A stretch of DNA of 64,000 bases from Kordiimonas aquimaris (GTDB lineage Bacteria; Pseudomonadota; Alphaproteobacteria; Sphingomonadales; Kordiimonadaceae), in assembly GCF_025574485.1 (NCBI RefSeq), contig NZ_JAOBPO010000003.1, positions 287,867 to 351,866 on the forward strand, in the 5' to 3' direction. Below the pieces are notes generated by a model that made no database searches, was not told the DNA's origin, and was given only the letters and a program-made list of their open reading frames with translations. Numbering within the stretch: the first letter of the stretch is position 1; each line of letters opens with the position of its first letter. Position numbers and translations under genes: made by a program. Below, piece after piece: positions 48,226 to 57,663 of the stretch.

Positions 48226-48459
48226 TTAAGAATTCGCGCTGATAAAATCGATCGCGTCTTTGACGGTCTGGATTTTCTCGGCGGCGTCATCTGGAATTTC
48301 AATTCCGAATTCTTCTTCAAACGCCATGACCAGCTCAACTGTATCAAGGCTGTCAGCGCCAAGATCATCAATAAAGCTCGCAGTGTCGGTTACTTTGTCT
48401 TCGTCCACACCTAAATGCTCGACTACGATTTTCTTCACCTTTTCGGCGATATCGCTCAT
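48226..48459 (-). CDS. acpP: acyl carrier protein
   Basis: 77 residues, acidic, with the phosphopantetheine attachment motif [18 protein letters not shown] at Ser37. It carries growing acyl chains for the FAS II enzymes encoded on both sides. The upstream frame extends to 48579, but GAGGA seven bases before the ATG at 48459 and the standard N-terminus [16 protein letters not shown] settle the start. A 213-base gap from fabG suggests an independent promoter, and a strong terminator follows. Confidence 0.97.
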   Translation of the reverse strand: MSDIAEKVKKIVVEHLGVDEDKVTDTASFIDDLGADSLDTVELVMAFEEEFGIEIPDDAAEKIQTVKDAIDFISANS

Positions 48460-48672
48460 TGCTTTTTCCTCGTTTTTAACACCGATAAACAGAAATTCTT
48501 CGGTTTGAAAAATCTCTAGCAGTACGGGACAACCAGTTCTAACGCTCTGATCTCGCCGCATCGACCGTGCTCGTAACACAGTTTAATCGCTTTGAGAAGC
48601 CCGCTTTGCTTTTTTAACATTTCCAATCACATGTTCAAAATACCGAGTTTTACCTCAAACCTTGAACAGGGC

Positions 48673-49410
48673 TTATACCATTAACATACCGCCATTAACA
48701 TGCAAGGTTTGACCTGTCATATATTTGGCTTCATTGCTTGCTAAATACAAGGCGGCAGCCGCTATATCTTCAGGTGTACCTAATTCCCCGGAAGGGATAC
48801 CGCTTGTTATTGCTGCCTTTTGATCATCATTCAAAGCATCTGTCATCGGCGTAGATATAAACCCGGGCGCAATACAGTTCACAGTAATACCGCGGCTCGC
48901 AACCTCTTGAGCAAATGACTTTGACATCCCTATCATACCTGCTTTGGAAGCAGCATAGTTAGCTTGTCCCGGGTTTCCTGTCACACCCACAACTGATGTT
49001 ATGTTAATGATCCGCCCACTACGCGCCTTCATCATACCGCGAACGCAGCCTTTCATAAGACGAAAAGCACTTTCCAGATTCACTTGCAATACAGTGTCCC
49101 ATTCGTCGTCTTTCATGCGCATAGCCAAGTTATCCTTGGTTACACCTGCATTGTTAACGAGCACGTCTATGCTACCCATTGCTTCAGCAGCTGCTTTTGC
49201 AAGTGCATCAACGCTTTCTCTATCCGAAAGATTAGCAGGCACTACATGTACACGCTCACCCAGTTCAGCCGCCAGCTCATTCAGCTTTTCTGCACGCGTA
49301 CCTGATATAGCAACAGTGGCGCCCGCAGCATGAAGAGTGCGAGCAATTGTAGCACCAATGCCACCAGTTGCGCCTGTTATCAGTGCATTTTTTTCATTTA
49401 AATCAAACAT
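48673..49410 (-). CDS. fabG: 3-oxoacyl-ACP reductase
   Basis: 245 residues, short-chain dehydrogenase fold. NADPH-binding ALITGATGGIGATIARTL, the NNAG strand VLVNNAGVTKDN, and the catalytic Ser-Tyr-Lys (ITSVVGVTGNPGQ, then NYAASKAG) are intact. It reduces beta-ketoacyl-ACP in fatty-acid elongation. It is 14 bases downstream of fabD; the two form an operon. Confidence 0.96.
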   Translation of the reverse strand: MFDLNEKNALITGATGGIGATIARTLHAAGATVAISGTRAEKLNELAAELGERVHVVPANLSDRESVDALAKAAAEAMGSIDVLVNNAGVTKDNLAMRMKDDEWDTVLQVNLESAFRLMKGCVRGMMKARSGRIINITSVVGVTGNPGQANYAASKAGMIGMSKSFAQEVASRGITVNCIAPGFISTPMTDALNDDQKAAITSGIPSGELGTPEDIAAAALYLASNEAKYMTGQTLHVNGGMLMV

Positions 49411-49424
49411 CTTAAAGTACTTTC

Positions 49425-50363
49425 TTAAAGTGAAGAAACAAATGCTTCAATGTCAGCTGGTTCTTGTAAATTAACAGCCGTCAAACTCCGGTCAATACGC
49501 CGAGCAAGTCCAGACAGAACTTTACCAGCGCCCACCTCGACTAATGTGTCAATTCCGAGAGAGCTCATTGAACCTACACTCTCGCGCCAGCGCACAGAAC
49601 CAGTCACTTGTTCCACGAGAAGATTAGCAATGCCTTCTGGTTCACTGATGGGAGCAGCTAGAACATTTGCTATTACAGGCACGACAGGCCGTTTGATGTC
49701 TACACCTGCAAGCGCAGCTTTCATTTCATCAGCAGCTGGCTTCATCAATGGACAATGAAAAGGTGCAGACACGGGCAATAACATACCGCGCTTGGCACCC
49801 TTTTCTTTAGCAAGCTCTATTGCGCGCTCCACCGCACCTTTGTGCCCTGAAATAACCACCTGCCCATCAGCATTATCATTTGCCGCAACAACTACCTCGC
49901 CGTCAGCAGCTTCAGTGCATACGGTACCCACATCTTCCAGCGACAAGCCAAGTATAGCGGCCATAGCCCCCTCACCTACGGGAACAGCGCGCTGCATCGC
50001 TTGCCCGCGAAGCTTTAGTAGCTTCGCAGTATCTGCAAGACTAAAGGCACCAGCAGCTGCCAGAGCAGAATATTCGCCCAAAGAATGCCCCGCTACATGA
50101 CTGGTAAGCGATTCTACCATCAGTCCGCCAGCTTCAAGCGTTCGAATAACAGCCAAAGAAGTCGCCATCAATGCGGGTTGTGCATTTTCTGTCAGACGCA
50201 AATCATCCTCCGAGCCTTCCCACATAATTTTGGATAAATTCTGAGAAAGCGCATCATCTACTTCCTCAAAAACCAGCTTTGCTGCGGGTTCAGCATCAGC
50301 AAGGGACTTTCCCATGCCAACAAATTGACTACCTTGGCCAGGAAATACGAGTGCGCGGGTCAT
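49425..50363 (-). CDS. fabD: malonyl-CoA:ACP transacylase
   Basis: 312 residues. It loads malonate onto ACP. The N-terminal ALVFPGQGSQFVGMG, nucleophile GHSLGEYSALAAAGAFS and the His region PVSAPFHCPLMKPAA are intact. It heads the fabD-fabG-acpP-fabF series; the promoter should lie in the 190-base gap shared with the divergent DUF1489 gene. Confidence 0.96.
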   Translation of the reverse strand: MTRALVFPGQGSQFVGMGKSLADAEPAAKLVFEEVDDALSQNLSKIMWEGSEDDLRLTENAQPALMATSLAVIRTLEAGGLMVESLTSHVAGHSLGEYSALAAAGAFSLADTAKLLKLRGQAMQRAVPVGEGAMAAILGLSLEDVGTVCTEAADGEVVVAANDNADGQVVISGHKGAVERAIELAKEKGAKRGMLLPVSAPFHCPLMKPAADEMKAALAGVDIKRPVVPVIANVLAAPISEPEGIANLLVEQVTGSVRWRESVGSMSSLGIDTLVEVGAGKVLSGLARRIDRSLTAVNLQEPADIEAFVSSL

Positions 50364-50553
50364 CTATGTCTCCATAAGTTTAGAGTTTCCTTTAGCCGGA
50401 ATGACATACAGTACGCCTGAAAAGCAAGAGATTTGGTAAAAGCATTTTTAATCCATATGATGTTAGGAATATACTTCAATCAATTGATCTACTTAAATGC
50501 TTACGCGTATAGTGATTACATTACATCTAAACAAATGAGCTTCACCCTTCTCT

Positions 50554-50985
50554 ATGACCCTTCACATACTAAAAGTAGCTGCTGGCACATCGTCCGTCGA
50601 AGAACTAGAGCGTGTTGTTGCGCGTTATAGCTTTGAAGACCCCGAGCTTGGCCATGTAATGGCGATGTCCTCACGCAATACACCTCAGCGCCGTGATGAG
50701 CTACTGGACGGCGGCTCGGTATTCTGGATCATCAAGCGCCAAGTTGTCGCAAGGGCATCTCTCGTAGATATTCGGAGCGAAGAACGGCTTGATGGGCGTA
50801 AAGGTTGCCAGATGTGCATCATACCCAAGGTTATACGAACTGTTCCACAGGCTAAAAATGGTTTCCAGGGTTGGCGGTACTTTCAACCGGAAAATGCGCC
50901 AGCTGATCTTATCACAGGCGATAGCGAGGCGGGTACCGGATCGCCTGAGTTAGCGGCTGAATTACAAACGTTAGGCTTGTTGTAA
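50554..50985 (+). CDS. DUF1489 protein
   Basis: 143 residues, soluble. The N-terminus LHILKVAAGTSSVEELERVV, a central RNTPQRRDELLDGGSVFWIIK block and the C-terminal FQGWRYFQPENAPADL are characteristic of DUF1489, a family largely confined to Alphaproteobacteria and of unknown function. It is divergent from fabD and convergent with leuD (28-base gap). No known motif suggests an activity. Confidence 0.88.
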   Translation: MTLHILKVAAGTSSVEELERVVARYSFEDPELGHVMAMSSRNTPQRRDELLDGGSVFWIIKRQVVARASLVDIRSEERLDGRKGCQMCIIPKVIRTVPQAKNGFQGWRYFQPENAPADLITGDSEAGTGSPELAAELQTLGLL

Positions 50986-51013
50986 GCATTGCTCTGTCGA
51001 CTTGGCGACATGG

Positions 51014-51619
51014 TTACTTATTAACATTAACCTTTATTTTCCCATGGTGCACTTGTTCAAAAGCCTGAATCTGGTCAGAGAGTTTAAGTGTATCCAGCGT
51101 TTCATCCTGTCCTAACAACAAGGCTTGTCGTGTTGCGGGATCCATTTCAAACACGAAGTCCTGAGCATCAGCGCGAATAATCTGATGTTCTACATCAATT
51201 TCAAACACTGCCTTTTCTGCTTCGGCAGCTACCACGAATAAGCTATTTCGAACACTTTCATCAACAATCGGAAGAACAAGGCCATTTTTACGTGCATTGT
51301 CATAAAAAATACCGCCAAAGTCGGTACCTATTATCGCCTTTATGCCCAACTGCATTAGGCCCCAAACTGCATGTTCACGGCTTGAGCCACAACCAAAATT
51401 GTTCCCCACAACCAAAATTGATGCGTCTTGCCACTGCAACTGATTCAAAATGAATTCAGGTCTGGTTTTACCATCTTCATCAAACCGCAAATCAGCAAAG
51501 GCACCATCCGCAAGGCCTTTACGCGTAATGGTTTTCAAAAAACGCTTGGGCATAATAACATCGGTGTCGACATTTGGTTGAGTTAACGCTGCGGCAATTC
51601 CTGATACTTTATTCACCAC
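51014..51619 (-). CDS. leuD: 3-isopropylmalate dehydratase small subunit
   Basis: 201 residues. With LeuC it isomerises isopropylmalate in leucine synthesis. The swivel-domain blocks are QPNVDTDVIMPKRFLKTITR and VVGNNFGCGSSREHAVWGL, then GIKAIIGTDFGGIFYDNARK. It follows leuC by 3 bases. leuA and leuB are not in the window. Confidence 0.96.
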   Translation of the reverse strand: MVNKVSGIAAALTQPNVDTDVIMPKRFLKTITRKGLADGAFADLRFDEDGKTRPEFILNQLQWQDASILVVGNNFGCGSSREHAVWGLMQLGIKAIIGTDFGGIFYDNARKNGLVLPIVDESVRNSLFVVAAEAEKAVFEIDVEHQIIRADAQDFVFEMDPATRQALLLGQDETLDTLKLSDQIQAFEQVHHGKIKVNVNK

Positions 51620-51622
51620 GCT

Positions 51623-53017
51623 CTATTCTTCCATTTCACTATAATGACGCACATCAGCCAGTTTTCCAGCTATTGCAGATGCTGCAACCATGGCCGGGCT
51701 CATGAGATGCGTGCGTGCGCCCCTACCTTGTCGTCCTTCGAAGTTACGGTTGGTGGAAGATGCGACACGCTCGCCGTCCAATGCCACATCATCGTTCATC
51801 GCAAGGCACATGGAACATCCGCTTTCCGGTCGCCATTCAAAACCTGCTTCAATAAAAATTTGGTCCAGCCCTTCCGCTTCAGCCTGAACACGCGTAGCGC
51901 TAGAGCCTGGCACAATGATCGCCAACACATTTTTTGCAACATTACGCCCGCGTAAAAGCTTGGCAGCACTGCGCAAGTCCTCGATACGACTATTTGTACA
52001 TGATCCAATAAAGGCACAGTCTATCTTAACCTCAGAAAGGCTTTGTCCTTCTTGCAGGCCCATGTAATTGAGTGCTCGCTTTAAGGCCGTTTTTGCAGCT
52101 GGTGTCGCCATATCGCGCTCAGTTGGTATGGCAGCACTTACCGGCAGTGATTGATCAGGACTGGTTCCCCAACTAACCAACGGCTCAATATCCGCACCGT
52201 CAATGATAACTTCACGTGCAAACACAGCACCTTCATCAGATTGCCATCCATTCACGTCAAACTCAAATTGGCCACTATGCGGTTTGTTCAAGCATGCTTG
52301 TGCTGTCACCTCGTCCGCTGCGATTAAAGCTGCACGGGCACCCAACTCTACCGCCATGTTGCATATAGTCATGCGGCCCGCCATATCTTGAGAACGTATG
52401 GACGAGCCTGCAAATTCAACTGCAAACCCGTTGGCAGCTCCCGCACCAACAGTTCGAATAACATGCATAATAATATCTTTAGCCGTTACCCCCGGCGCTG
52501 TTGGGCCATCAATTTGAACCAACATTGATTGCAATCGCTTATAGCGCAATGTTTGCGAAGCAAGTAAATGCTCAACCTCAGAAGTGCCAATACCGAAACC
52601 TAACGCGCCGTATGCACCGTATGTAGTTGTGTGGCTATCGCCGCAAGCAATAAGCATACCTGGCACGACTAACCCCTGTTCAGGTACAACAACATGCTCA
52701 ATACCCTGTCTCGGGTCACCAAGAGTATAAAGAGCAATTTCATGCTCACTGCAGTTTTTCTCAAGATTGCTGATTAAAAGCTTTGACGCTTCATCAGGCC
52801 CTTCGCGGCGACGCGTACCGTTCACATGATCAACGACTGCCAAATGTGCCTCAGGGCGCCAAACAGGCACACCTTTTGTACTCAATCCTGAAAAAGCCTG
52901 AGGACTAGTATACTCATTCATGATGTGAAAGTCGACGTAAACGAGAATATCCCCGCCGGGCAAGTCACAAACTTTATGTGTATCTACCAATTTATCATAA
53001 AGGGTTTTAGCCGACAT
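51623..53017 (-). CDS. leuC: 3-isopropylmalate dehydratase large subunit
   Basis: 464 residues, aconitase family. The three 4Fe-4S cysteines lie in CAFIGSCTNSRIEDLRSA (one) and ESGCSMCLAMN (two). GDSHTTTYGAYGALGFGIGT is the conserved substrate region. It shares one base (TAATG) with the upstream dehalogenase-like gene and is followed at once by leuD, so all three are probably one transcript. Confidence 0.96.
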   Translation of the reverse strand: MSAKTLYDKLVDTHKVCDLPGGDILVYVDFHIMNEYTSPQAFSGLSTKGVPVWRPEAHLAVVDHVNGTRRREGPDEASKLLISNLEKNCSEHEIALYTLGDPRQGIEHVVVPEQGLVVPGMLIACGDSHTTTYGAYGALGFGIGTSEVEHLLASQTLRYKRLQSMLVQIDGPTAPGVTAKDIIMHVIRTVGAGAANGFAVEFAGSSIRSQDMAGRMTICNMAVELGARAALIAADEVTAQACLNKPHSGQFEFDVNGWQSDEGAVFAREVIIDGADIEPLVSWGTSPDQSLPVSAAIPTERDMATPAAKTALKRALNYMGLQEGQSLSEVKIDCAFIGSCTNSRIEDLRSAAKLLRGRNVAKNVLAIIVPGSSATRVQAEAEGLDQIFIEAGFEWRPESGCSMCLAMNDDVALDGERVASSTNRNFEGRQGRGARTHLMSPAMVAASAIAGKLADVRHYSEMEE

Positions 53018-53919
53018 TATGACGCCTCATTCATTCTATTTTCATGTAAACGGAAAAACTGACCAAATCGCTTAATGATCACATCAGGTATTTCTTCAGC
53101 CATATAATGGCCTGAGTTAATGGCTTCGCCAACAACGTTATCTGCCCTGGCTTGCCACAAAGTCATTGCGTCAAAACATTTTTCTATCACGCCTGTCTTT
53201 CCCCATAGCACTTGAATTGGCATATCCAGTTTGTTGTCACCGTCCGCATCGTCATGAACAATATCTATTGTTTTGGCCGCACGATAATCTTCACATGTTG
53301 CATGAATAACCGCTGGGTCCCTAAATGCTGCTAGATATTCTTCCAAAGCTTCAGGTTGAAACGGATTGTAACCCGCTTGATTAAAACACTTTGTTTTCCA
53401 ATAATTATCAGGGTCAGCACCAATTAACGTTTCAGGCAAAGGTACGTCCTGAATAAGCATGAACCAATGCCAATAAGCTTTCGCAAATTCTGCTGTTGTG
53501 CCTACGTACATCTCCCGTGTTGGTGCAATATCCAGTAATACCATCGCAGCAACATTATCTGGATGGTCCATACCCATACGATGCGCCACACGCGCGCCCC
53601 GATCATGCGCGCCAACAAAAAAACGCTGATGCCCAAAAGCACCCATCAACTTGACCATATCATTGGCCATAGTCCGCTTGGAATAAGGTGAATGATCACT
53701 TGTTGAAACGGGCTTATCAGAGCGTCCACAACCCCGAAGGTCTGGACAAATAACCTGGTATTCTTCGGCAAGAGCTGGGGCCACTAAGTGCCACATCGCA
53801 GATGTTTGAGGGTATCCGTGTAAAAGTAAAAGCGGTAATGCACCTTTAGGTCCAGCACTGCGTACAAAAATCTGCACGCCGTCAACATCAACTATTTGTT
53901 CATCAAATCCGGCAAACAC
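53017..53919 (-). CDS. haloacetate dehalogenase-like alpha/beta hydrolase
   Basis: 300 residues from the GTG at 53919, which has GAGGAGTAGGG just upstream; the longer ATG frame from 54000 lacks such a site. Oxyanion block LLLHGYPQTSAMWH is followed by an Asp nucleophile elbow, VGAHDRGARVAHRM (Asp106), then LLDIAPT (Asp130) and SGHYMAEE (His271). An Asp nucleophile with HDRG and the Trp-His-Trp block AYWHWFM (150-152) is the pattern of fluoroacetate/haloacetate dehalogenases; soluble epoxide hydrolases are the main alternative. It shares one base with leuC, an unexpected partner for leucine genes. Confidence 0.82.
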   Translation of the reverse strand: MFAGFDEQIVDVDGVQIFVRSAGPKGALPLLLLHGYPQTSAMWHLVAPALAEEYQVICPDLRGCGRSDKPVSTSDHSPYSKRTMANDMVKLMGAFGHQRFFVGAHDRGARVAHRMGMDHPDNVAAMVLLDIAPTREMYVGTTAEFAKAYWHWFMLIQDVPLPETLIGADPDNYWKTKCFNQAGYNPFQPEALEEYLAAFRDPAVIHATCEDYRAAKTIDIVHDDADGDNKLDMPIQVLWGKTGVIEKCFDAMTLWQARADNVVGEAINSGHYMAEEIPDVIIKRFGQFFRLHENRMNEAS

Positions 53920-54092
53920 AAGCCCTACTCCTCGCAGTACTTTTATCTCAAAATTTTGTTTGCGCGAACTTTTTATGCACTTCACTGCCAAAAGCTTCAA
54001 ACTTCTTGGTTGTTTAGCTGATGCTTATCGTCGAGAAATAATTATGTTATATTATATTACTTATATCGAAAACCTATGTGGGGATGGTTACG

Positions 54093-56027
54093 ATGGTGGA
54101 TAAAAATGACGAGCGGGTGTCTATGCAACATTACACTAGATACTTGAAAACCAGATTACGCTGCGCCCTCCTTTGGCTTCACGTAATACCTTTGGCTTTT
54201 GCTTTAGTCATAACATTGATAAACGCTGTGCACGTTAATGCGGCAAAGGATGTTAATTACACATCCTTACTTTCTTTAATTTCATCACCTCTTCCTGAAT
54301 ACGGGCTTGTCATTTCCCCAAATGGCAATACCGCTGTTTTCACCAGAATGTCAGGGGCATGGGGAAGTAAAAACAATCAATCAACCTTGTATGTGACGCA
54401 CAAAGTTCTGAGTGAATGGACTACACCAGAACCATTATTCGGCAAAGTGTTCCAAACCTCTGACGCATTTTTTTCACCAGACGGCCGAACATTATTTTTT
54501 ACGTCTAACCAAGGTCTGAGCGGCACCGCGAAAACAGATGACGATATCTGGCAGGTTAGTTATCAAAACGGATCATTCATCGATCCTAAACCCTTAAGAG
54601 GAATCAATTCTGATACCGTTGAATCAAGTCCGGTTGTCACGGCCAATGGTAACATTTATTTTTCCAGCAGACGTTCAGGCGGCATGGGCGCAGGAGACAT
54701 CTGGATATCTCGCTTCGCAAATGGAACATATCAGCCACCTCAAAACCTTGGCGCACCCGTTAATATGACAACTAGTGAATGGAATCTGTTTGTCGATAAG
54801 GACGAGCAATACCTTATTGTTGAAGCCTCCGGGCGTAAAGGTGCGAAATCGGCAAGCGGTGACCTGTATTTATATAAGAAGAATGCTGGCAATTGGGGTG
54901 ATGCGACACCCCTATCCCACATAAATACGACAGGCAGTGACCTGATGCCGCGCATCACTAACGATGAACAAGGTTTCTTTTATACTAGTTCAGGGTCTTC
55001 ATCATCAAGGGACACAGAAATATACTACAAAAGCGCCTCGGATTTTCTCTTCCAAACTACTGAAGCCTTGAAGCGCGTCCTTGTCGTAGTGAGCCGATCA
55101 AATCATGAAATTGTGGCCCTTGATCCATACACACTAGAGGTTGTCGCAAGATACCCAACGGGTAAGGGTCCGCATGAAGTTGCCACTAGTAGTAATGGCA
55201 AGATAATATATACGCCGGCTTACGGCGTGTATCCAAAACCACACATAGAACCGATACTACCATCACAGATGCAGTTTACTTCAGAAGCATCTGAAACACT
55301 GAACCGGATATCTTTGGCATCTGACAACCCTCAAAATAGCGAATTTCCAATTTGTCAGCGTAGTCACGGCATAGTCCTCAGCCCAGACGAACATCTGTGG
55401 GTGACATGTCAGAACGAATCCCGTGTCATGGAACTAAACGAGAAAACGGGCGCACTTATTAAAAATTGGCCGCTCGGTGTGCCAGGAAGTCATATTTTGG
55501 TCGCGACACCTGACAACAACTATATAATAACAAGCAATGTCAGTGCTGGATCTATTTCGATTTTGAATCGCCTATCAGGTACCGTCAAAACCGTGCAAAC
55601 TGGTGCTGGCGCAGAAGGTCTGGCACTAGAACCAAACAGTGAGAATGTTTGGGTTGGCAACACACAGGAAAACACCATTTCTGTCGTGAGAGTCGATAAT
55701 GGCACGATTATCAATGAATTTCCTAGCCATGGACGCTTCCCTGTCAAAATGACAGTTACCGAAGGTGCCTCAGAAGTCTGGGTGGTAAATACATTCTCAA
55801 GAGGGATTTCAATCCTTGACCTTGGTAGCGGCGACTTGAAAGATAAGATCAGCTTTAACTCGCCGCCTCTAGGCATTCATTCATCATCGGACGGTGAGAC
55901 TATATATGTAACTTTTCCAAGGCTAAATGAAGTCCGTGCTTTCAATCGGAGAACACGAAAAGAAATGGCTCGCACAGACCAAGTTATGGAAGGCGATGGA
56001 ATGGCATGGGCAATTATTCCTCATTGA
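54093..56027 (+). CDS. secreted double beta-propeller protein (PD40 plus YVTN-type)
   Basis: 644 residues from the ATG at 54093 (GGGGATGG upstream; ATG 54084 and GTG 54078 are also in frame). A hydrophobic segment near residues 28-48 suggests export. The first half (about 60-310) is a PD40 propeller related to the protein at 129-1058, sharing YFSS-R-GG-G--DIW and NGTYQPPQNLGAPVN. The second half (about 325-644) is a YVTN/NHL-type propeller with repeats such as DPYTLEVVARYPTGKGPHE, then SPDEHLWVTCQNESRVMEL and LEPNSENVWVGNTQENTISV. The role is probably binding at the cell envelope. It stands alone between leu and ribosomal genes. Confidence 0.8.
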   Translation: MVDKNDERVSMQHYTRYLKTRLRCALLWLHVIPLAFALVITLINAVHVNAAKDVNYTSLLSLISSPLPEYGLVISPNGNTAVFTRMSGAWGSKNNQSTLYVTHKVLSEWTTPEPLFGKVFQTSDAFFSPDGRTLFFTSNQGLSGTAKTDDDIWQVSYQNGSFIDPKPLRGINSDTVESSPVVTANGNIYFSSRRSGGMGAGDIWISRFANGTYQPPQNLGAPVNMTTSEWNLFVDKDEQYLIVEASGRKGAKSASGDLYLYKKNAGNWGDATPLSHINTTGSDLMPRITNDEQGFFYTSSGSSSSRDTEIYYKSASDFLFQTTEALKRVLVVVSRSNHEIVALDPYTLEVVARYPTGKGPHEVATSSNGKIIYTPAYGVYPKPHIEPILPSQMQFTSEASETLNRISLASDNPQNSEFPICQRSHGIVLSPDEHLWVTCQNESRVMELNEKTGALIKNWPLGVPGSHILVATPDNNYIITSNVSAGSISILNRLSGTVKTVQTGAGAEGLALEPNSENVWVGNTQENTISVVRVDNGTIINEFPSHGRFPVKMTVTEGASEVWVVNTFSRGISILDLGSGDLKDKISFNSPPLGIHSSSDGETIYVTFPRLNEVRAFNRRTRKEMARTDQVMEGDGMAWAIIPH

Positions 56028-56260
56028 GATTTTAACCTCGAAATTCATATTAGCCAGCTTCCTTAGTAACCACACTGAAATTGTTCGGAGTATTCTATAC
56101 TCTAACCAATAGTTTCCCTTGCATTTCCTATATCTCGCAGCTATGAAAGCGGCTTCTTTAGCAATGGTGATTCGAAGATGAACCTTGCAAAGGATTTTGA
56201 AGCGAGCTGGAGGCCCCTGCTCATGGTGACTGGGGAGCGATCAGCACATAGGAGTAAAGC

Positions 56261-56680
56261 ATGGCTTTATATGAGCATGTTTTCATTGCGCGCCAGGATA
56301 TTAGCGCGACGCAAGTGGAAAGCATTACAGCCGATTTCTCGAAAGTTATCGAGGAAAATGGTGGCAAAGTTGCCAAAAATGAATACTGGGGCCTAAAAAG
56401 CCTCGCATACCGCATCAAGAAAAACCGCAAAGGTCATTATGTTCTTTTGAACCTAGATGCTCCGCATGCGGCTGTTGCGGAAATGGAACGCCAGGCGCGC
56501 CTTAACGAAGACATTCTTCGTTACATGACTATACGCGTTGATGAGCTTGAGGAAGGCCAATCGGTTGTTCTTCGCTCTAAAGGCGACAAAGATCACCGTC
56601 GTGGCCCAAGAGGCGACAATCGTGGTGATCGTGACAATAACCGCGGCGATCGGGGTGATCGCGGCGACAGAAGGGATTAA
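56261..56680 (+). CDS. rpsF: 30S ribosomal protein S6
   Basis: 139 residues. S6 binds S18 in the 30S platform. The N-terminal 100 residues are standard ([50 protein letters not shown]). The last 30 or so residues are an Arg/Gly/Asp-rich low-complexity tail made of repeated GDR/NRGDR units. GGAG six bases before the ATG fixes the start. It leads rpsF-rpsR-rplI. The 233-base leader contains a possible CCCC/GGGG hairpin at 56206-56245 but no recognisable S6:S18 binding motif. Confidence 0.96.
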   Translation: MALYEHVFIARQDISATQVESITADFSKVIEENGGKVAKNEYWGLKSLAYRIKKNRKGHYVLLNLDAPHAAVAEMERQARLNEDILRYMTIRVDELEEGQSVVLRSKGDKDHRRGPRGDNRGDRDNNRGDRGDRGDRRD

Positions 56681-56685
56681 GAGCA

Positions 56686-56916
56686 ATGGCTGCACGTCGT
56701 CCATTTTTCCGTCGTCGTAAAACATGCCCGTTTTCCGGCGAAAATGCACAGACCATCGATTATAAAGATGTGAAGTTGCTAACTAAATATATTTCAGAGC
56801 GTGGTAAAATCGTTCCGAGCCGTATCACTGCCGTTTCTGGTAAGAAACAGCGTGAGCTTGCAAAAGCTATCAAGCGTGCTCGTAACATTGCGCTTCTGCC
56901 ATTCATCGTACAATAA
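56686..56916 (+). CDS. rpsR: 30S ribosomal protein S18
   Basis: 76 residues, highly basic, full length. [20 protein letters not shown], then [20 protein letters not shown] and [14 protein letters not shown] match the family closely. It lies 5 bases after rpsF and 24 before rplI. Several Cys-containing S18 proteins bind zinc; only one Cys is seen here, so that is not expected. Confidence 0.97.
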   Translation: MAARRPFFRRRKTCPFSGENAQTIDYKDVKLLTKYISERGKIVPSRITAVSGKKQRELAKAIKRARNIALLPFIVQ

Positions 56917-56940
56917 CCGCTCAAAGGAAGGAGACATATT

Positions 56941-57558
56941 ATGCAAGTCATCCTCTTGGAACGAGTAGCTAGACTCGGTCAGATGGGCGATGTTGTTACC
57001 GTTAAAGACGGTTTCGCTCGTAACTTCTTGCTGCCAATGAAGAAAGCTCTTCGCGCAACAGAAAGTAACAAGGCTGCTTTTGAAGCAGACCGTGCTGTTC
57101 TTGAAGCAGAAAACCTGAAACGCAAGTCAGAAGCTGAAAAAGTAGCCGCTGAACTTGTTGCCGTTAAAGTTGCCATGATCCGTGCTGCGGGTGAAAGTGG
57201 TCAGCTTTATGGTTCAGTAACAAGCCGCGATATTGCTGAAGCAGTATCTGAAGCAGGTGTTAAAATTGCACGCAGTCAAGTTGTACTTGATCGTGCGATC
57301 AAAACTCTGGGTTTGCACGGCGTTGTCGTTCAATTGCATCCGGAAGTTTCTGAAACAGTTGTTGTAAACATCGCACGCAGTGCTGATGAAGCTGCAACAC
57401 AGTTTGAGACTGGCTCTGCCGTCATGTCCTCATTTGATGAGGAACAAATTGCTGCTGAGAACGAATTCGTTGAAGAAGTTCCTGAAGACGTTCTTGAAGA
57501 AATAACGGAAGATCAGGACGAAGCTTCTACAGAAGAAGAAAAAACTGAAGAGGCTTAA
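56941..57558 (+). CDS. rplI: 50S ribosomal protein L9
   Basis: 205 residues. The N-terminal rRNA-binding domain ([39 protein letters not shown]) and long connecting helix are standard, followed by the C-terminal domain ([16 protein letters not shown]). A further 45 residues form a strongly acidic tail ([20 protein letters not shown] onward); typical L9 is about 150. AAGGAAGGAG precedes the ATG. It ends the ribosomal operon, with a terminator 18 bases on. Confidence 0.96.
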   Translation: MQVILLERVARLGQMGDVVTVKDGFARNFLLPMKKALRATESNKAAFEADRAVLEAENLKRKSEAEKVAAELVAVKVAMIRAAGESGQLYGSVTSRDIAEAVSEAGVKIARSQVVLDRAIKTLGLHGVVVQLHPEVSETVVVNIARSADEAATQFETGSAVMSSFDEEQIAAENEFVEEVPEDVLEEITEDQDEASTEEEKTEEA

Positions 57559-57576
57559 GCTTCTTTTGACCTTTCG

Positions 57577-57606
57577 AAAAAGGCGGCTTTCAAGCCGCCT
57601 TTTTTA
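57577..57606 (+). terminator. intrinsic terminator after rplI
   Basis: AAAAAGGCGGC and GCCGCCTTTTT form a perfect GC-rich stem around a 6-base loop, followed by a T run. It ends the rpsF-rpsR-rplI transcript and separates it from the dnaB promoter region. Confidence 0.92.
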
Positions 57607-57619
57607 TTGCCAAATTATT

Positions 57620-57663
57620 TTATCCCCGTAGTTATCCACCTGTGGATAAAATACTGTGCATAA
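57620..57663. promoter_or_regulatory. cluster of four DnaA-box-like sites upstream of dnaB
   Basis: Within 44 bases there are TTATCCCCG (57620-57628, 7/9 to TTATCCACA), TTATCCACC (57632-57640, 8/9), TGTGGATAA (57641-57649, the exact complement of TTATCCACA) and TGTGCATAA (57655-57663, exact complement of TTATGCACA, which fits TTATNCACA). The second and third abut head-to-head. The flanks are AT-rich. The cluster lies 74-117 bases before the dnaB start codon, so DnaA control of dnaB is the simplest reading; a DnaA-titration site or part of an origin is also possible. Confidence 0.7.

Noticed and set aside
56028-56260. Possible S6:S18 autoregulatory RNA in the rpsF leader
   Set aside because: There is a weak CCCC/GGGG hairpin, but I could not find the conserved loop features of the known motif.
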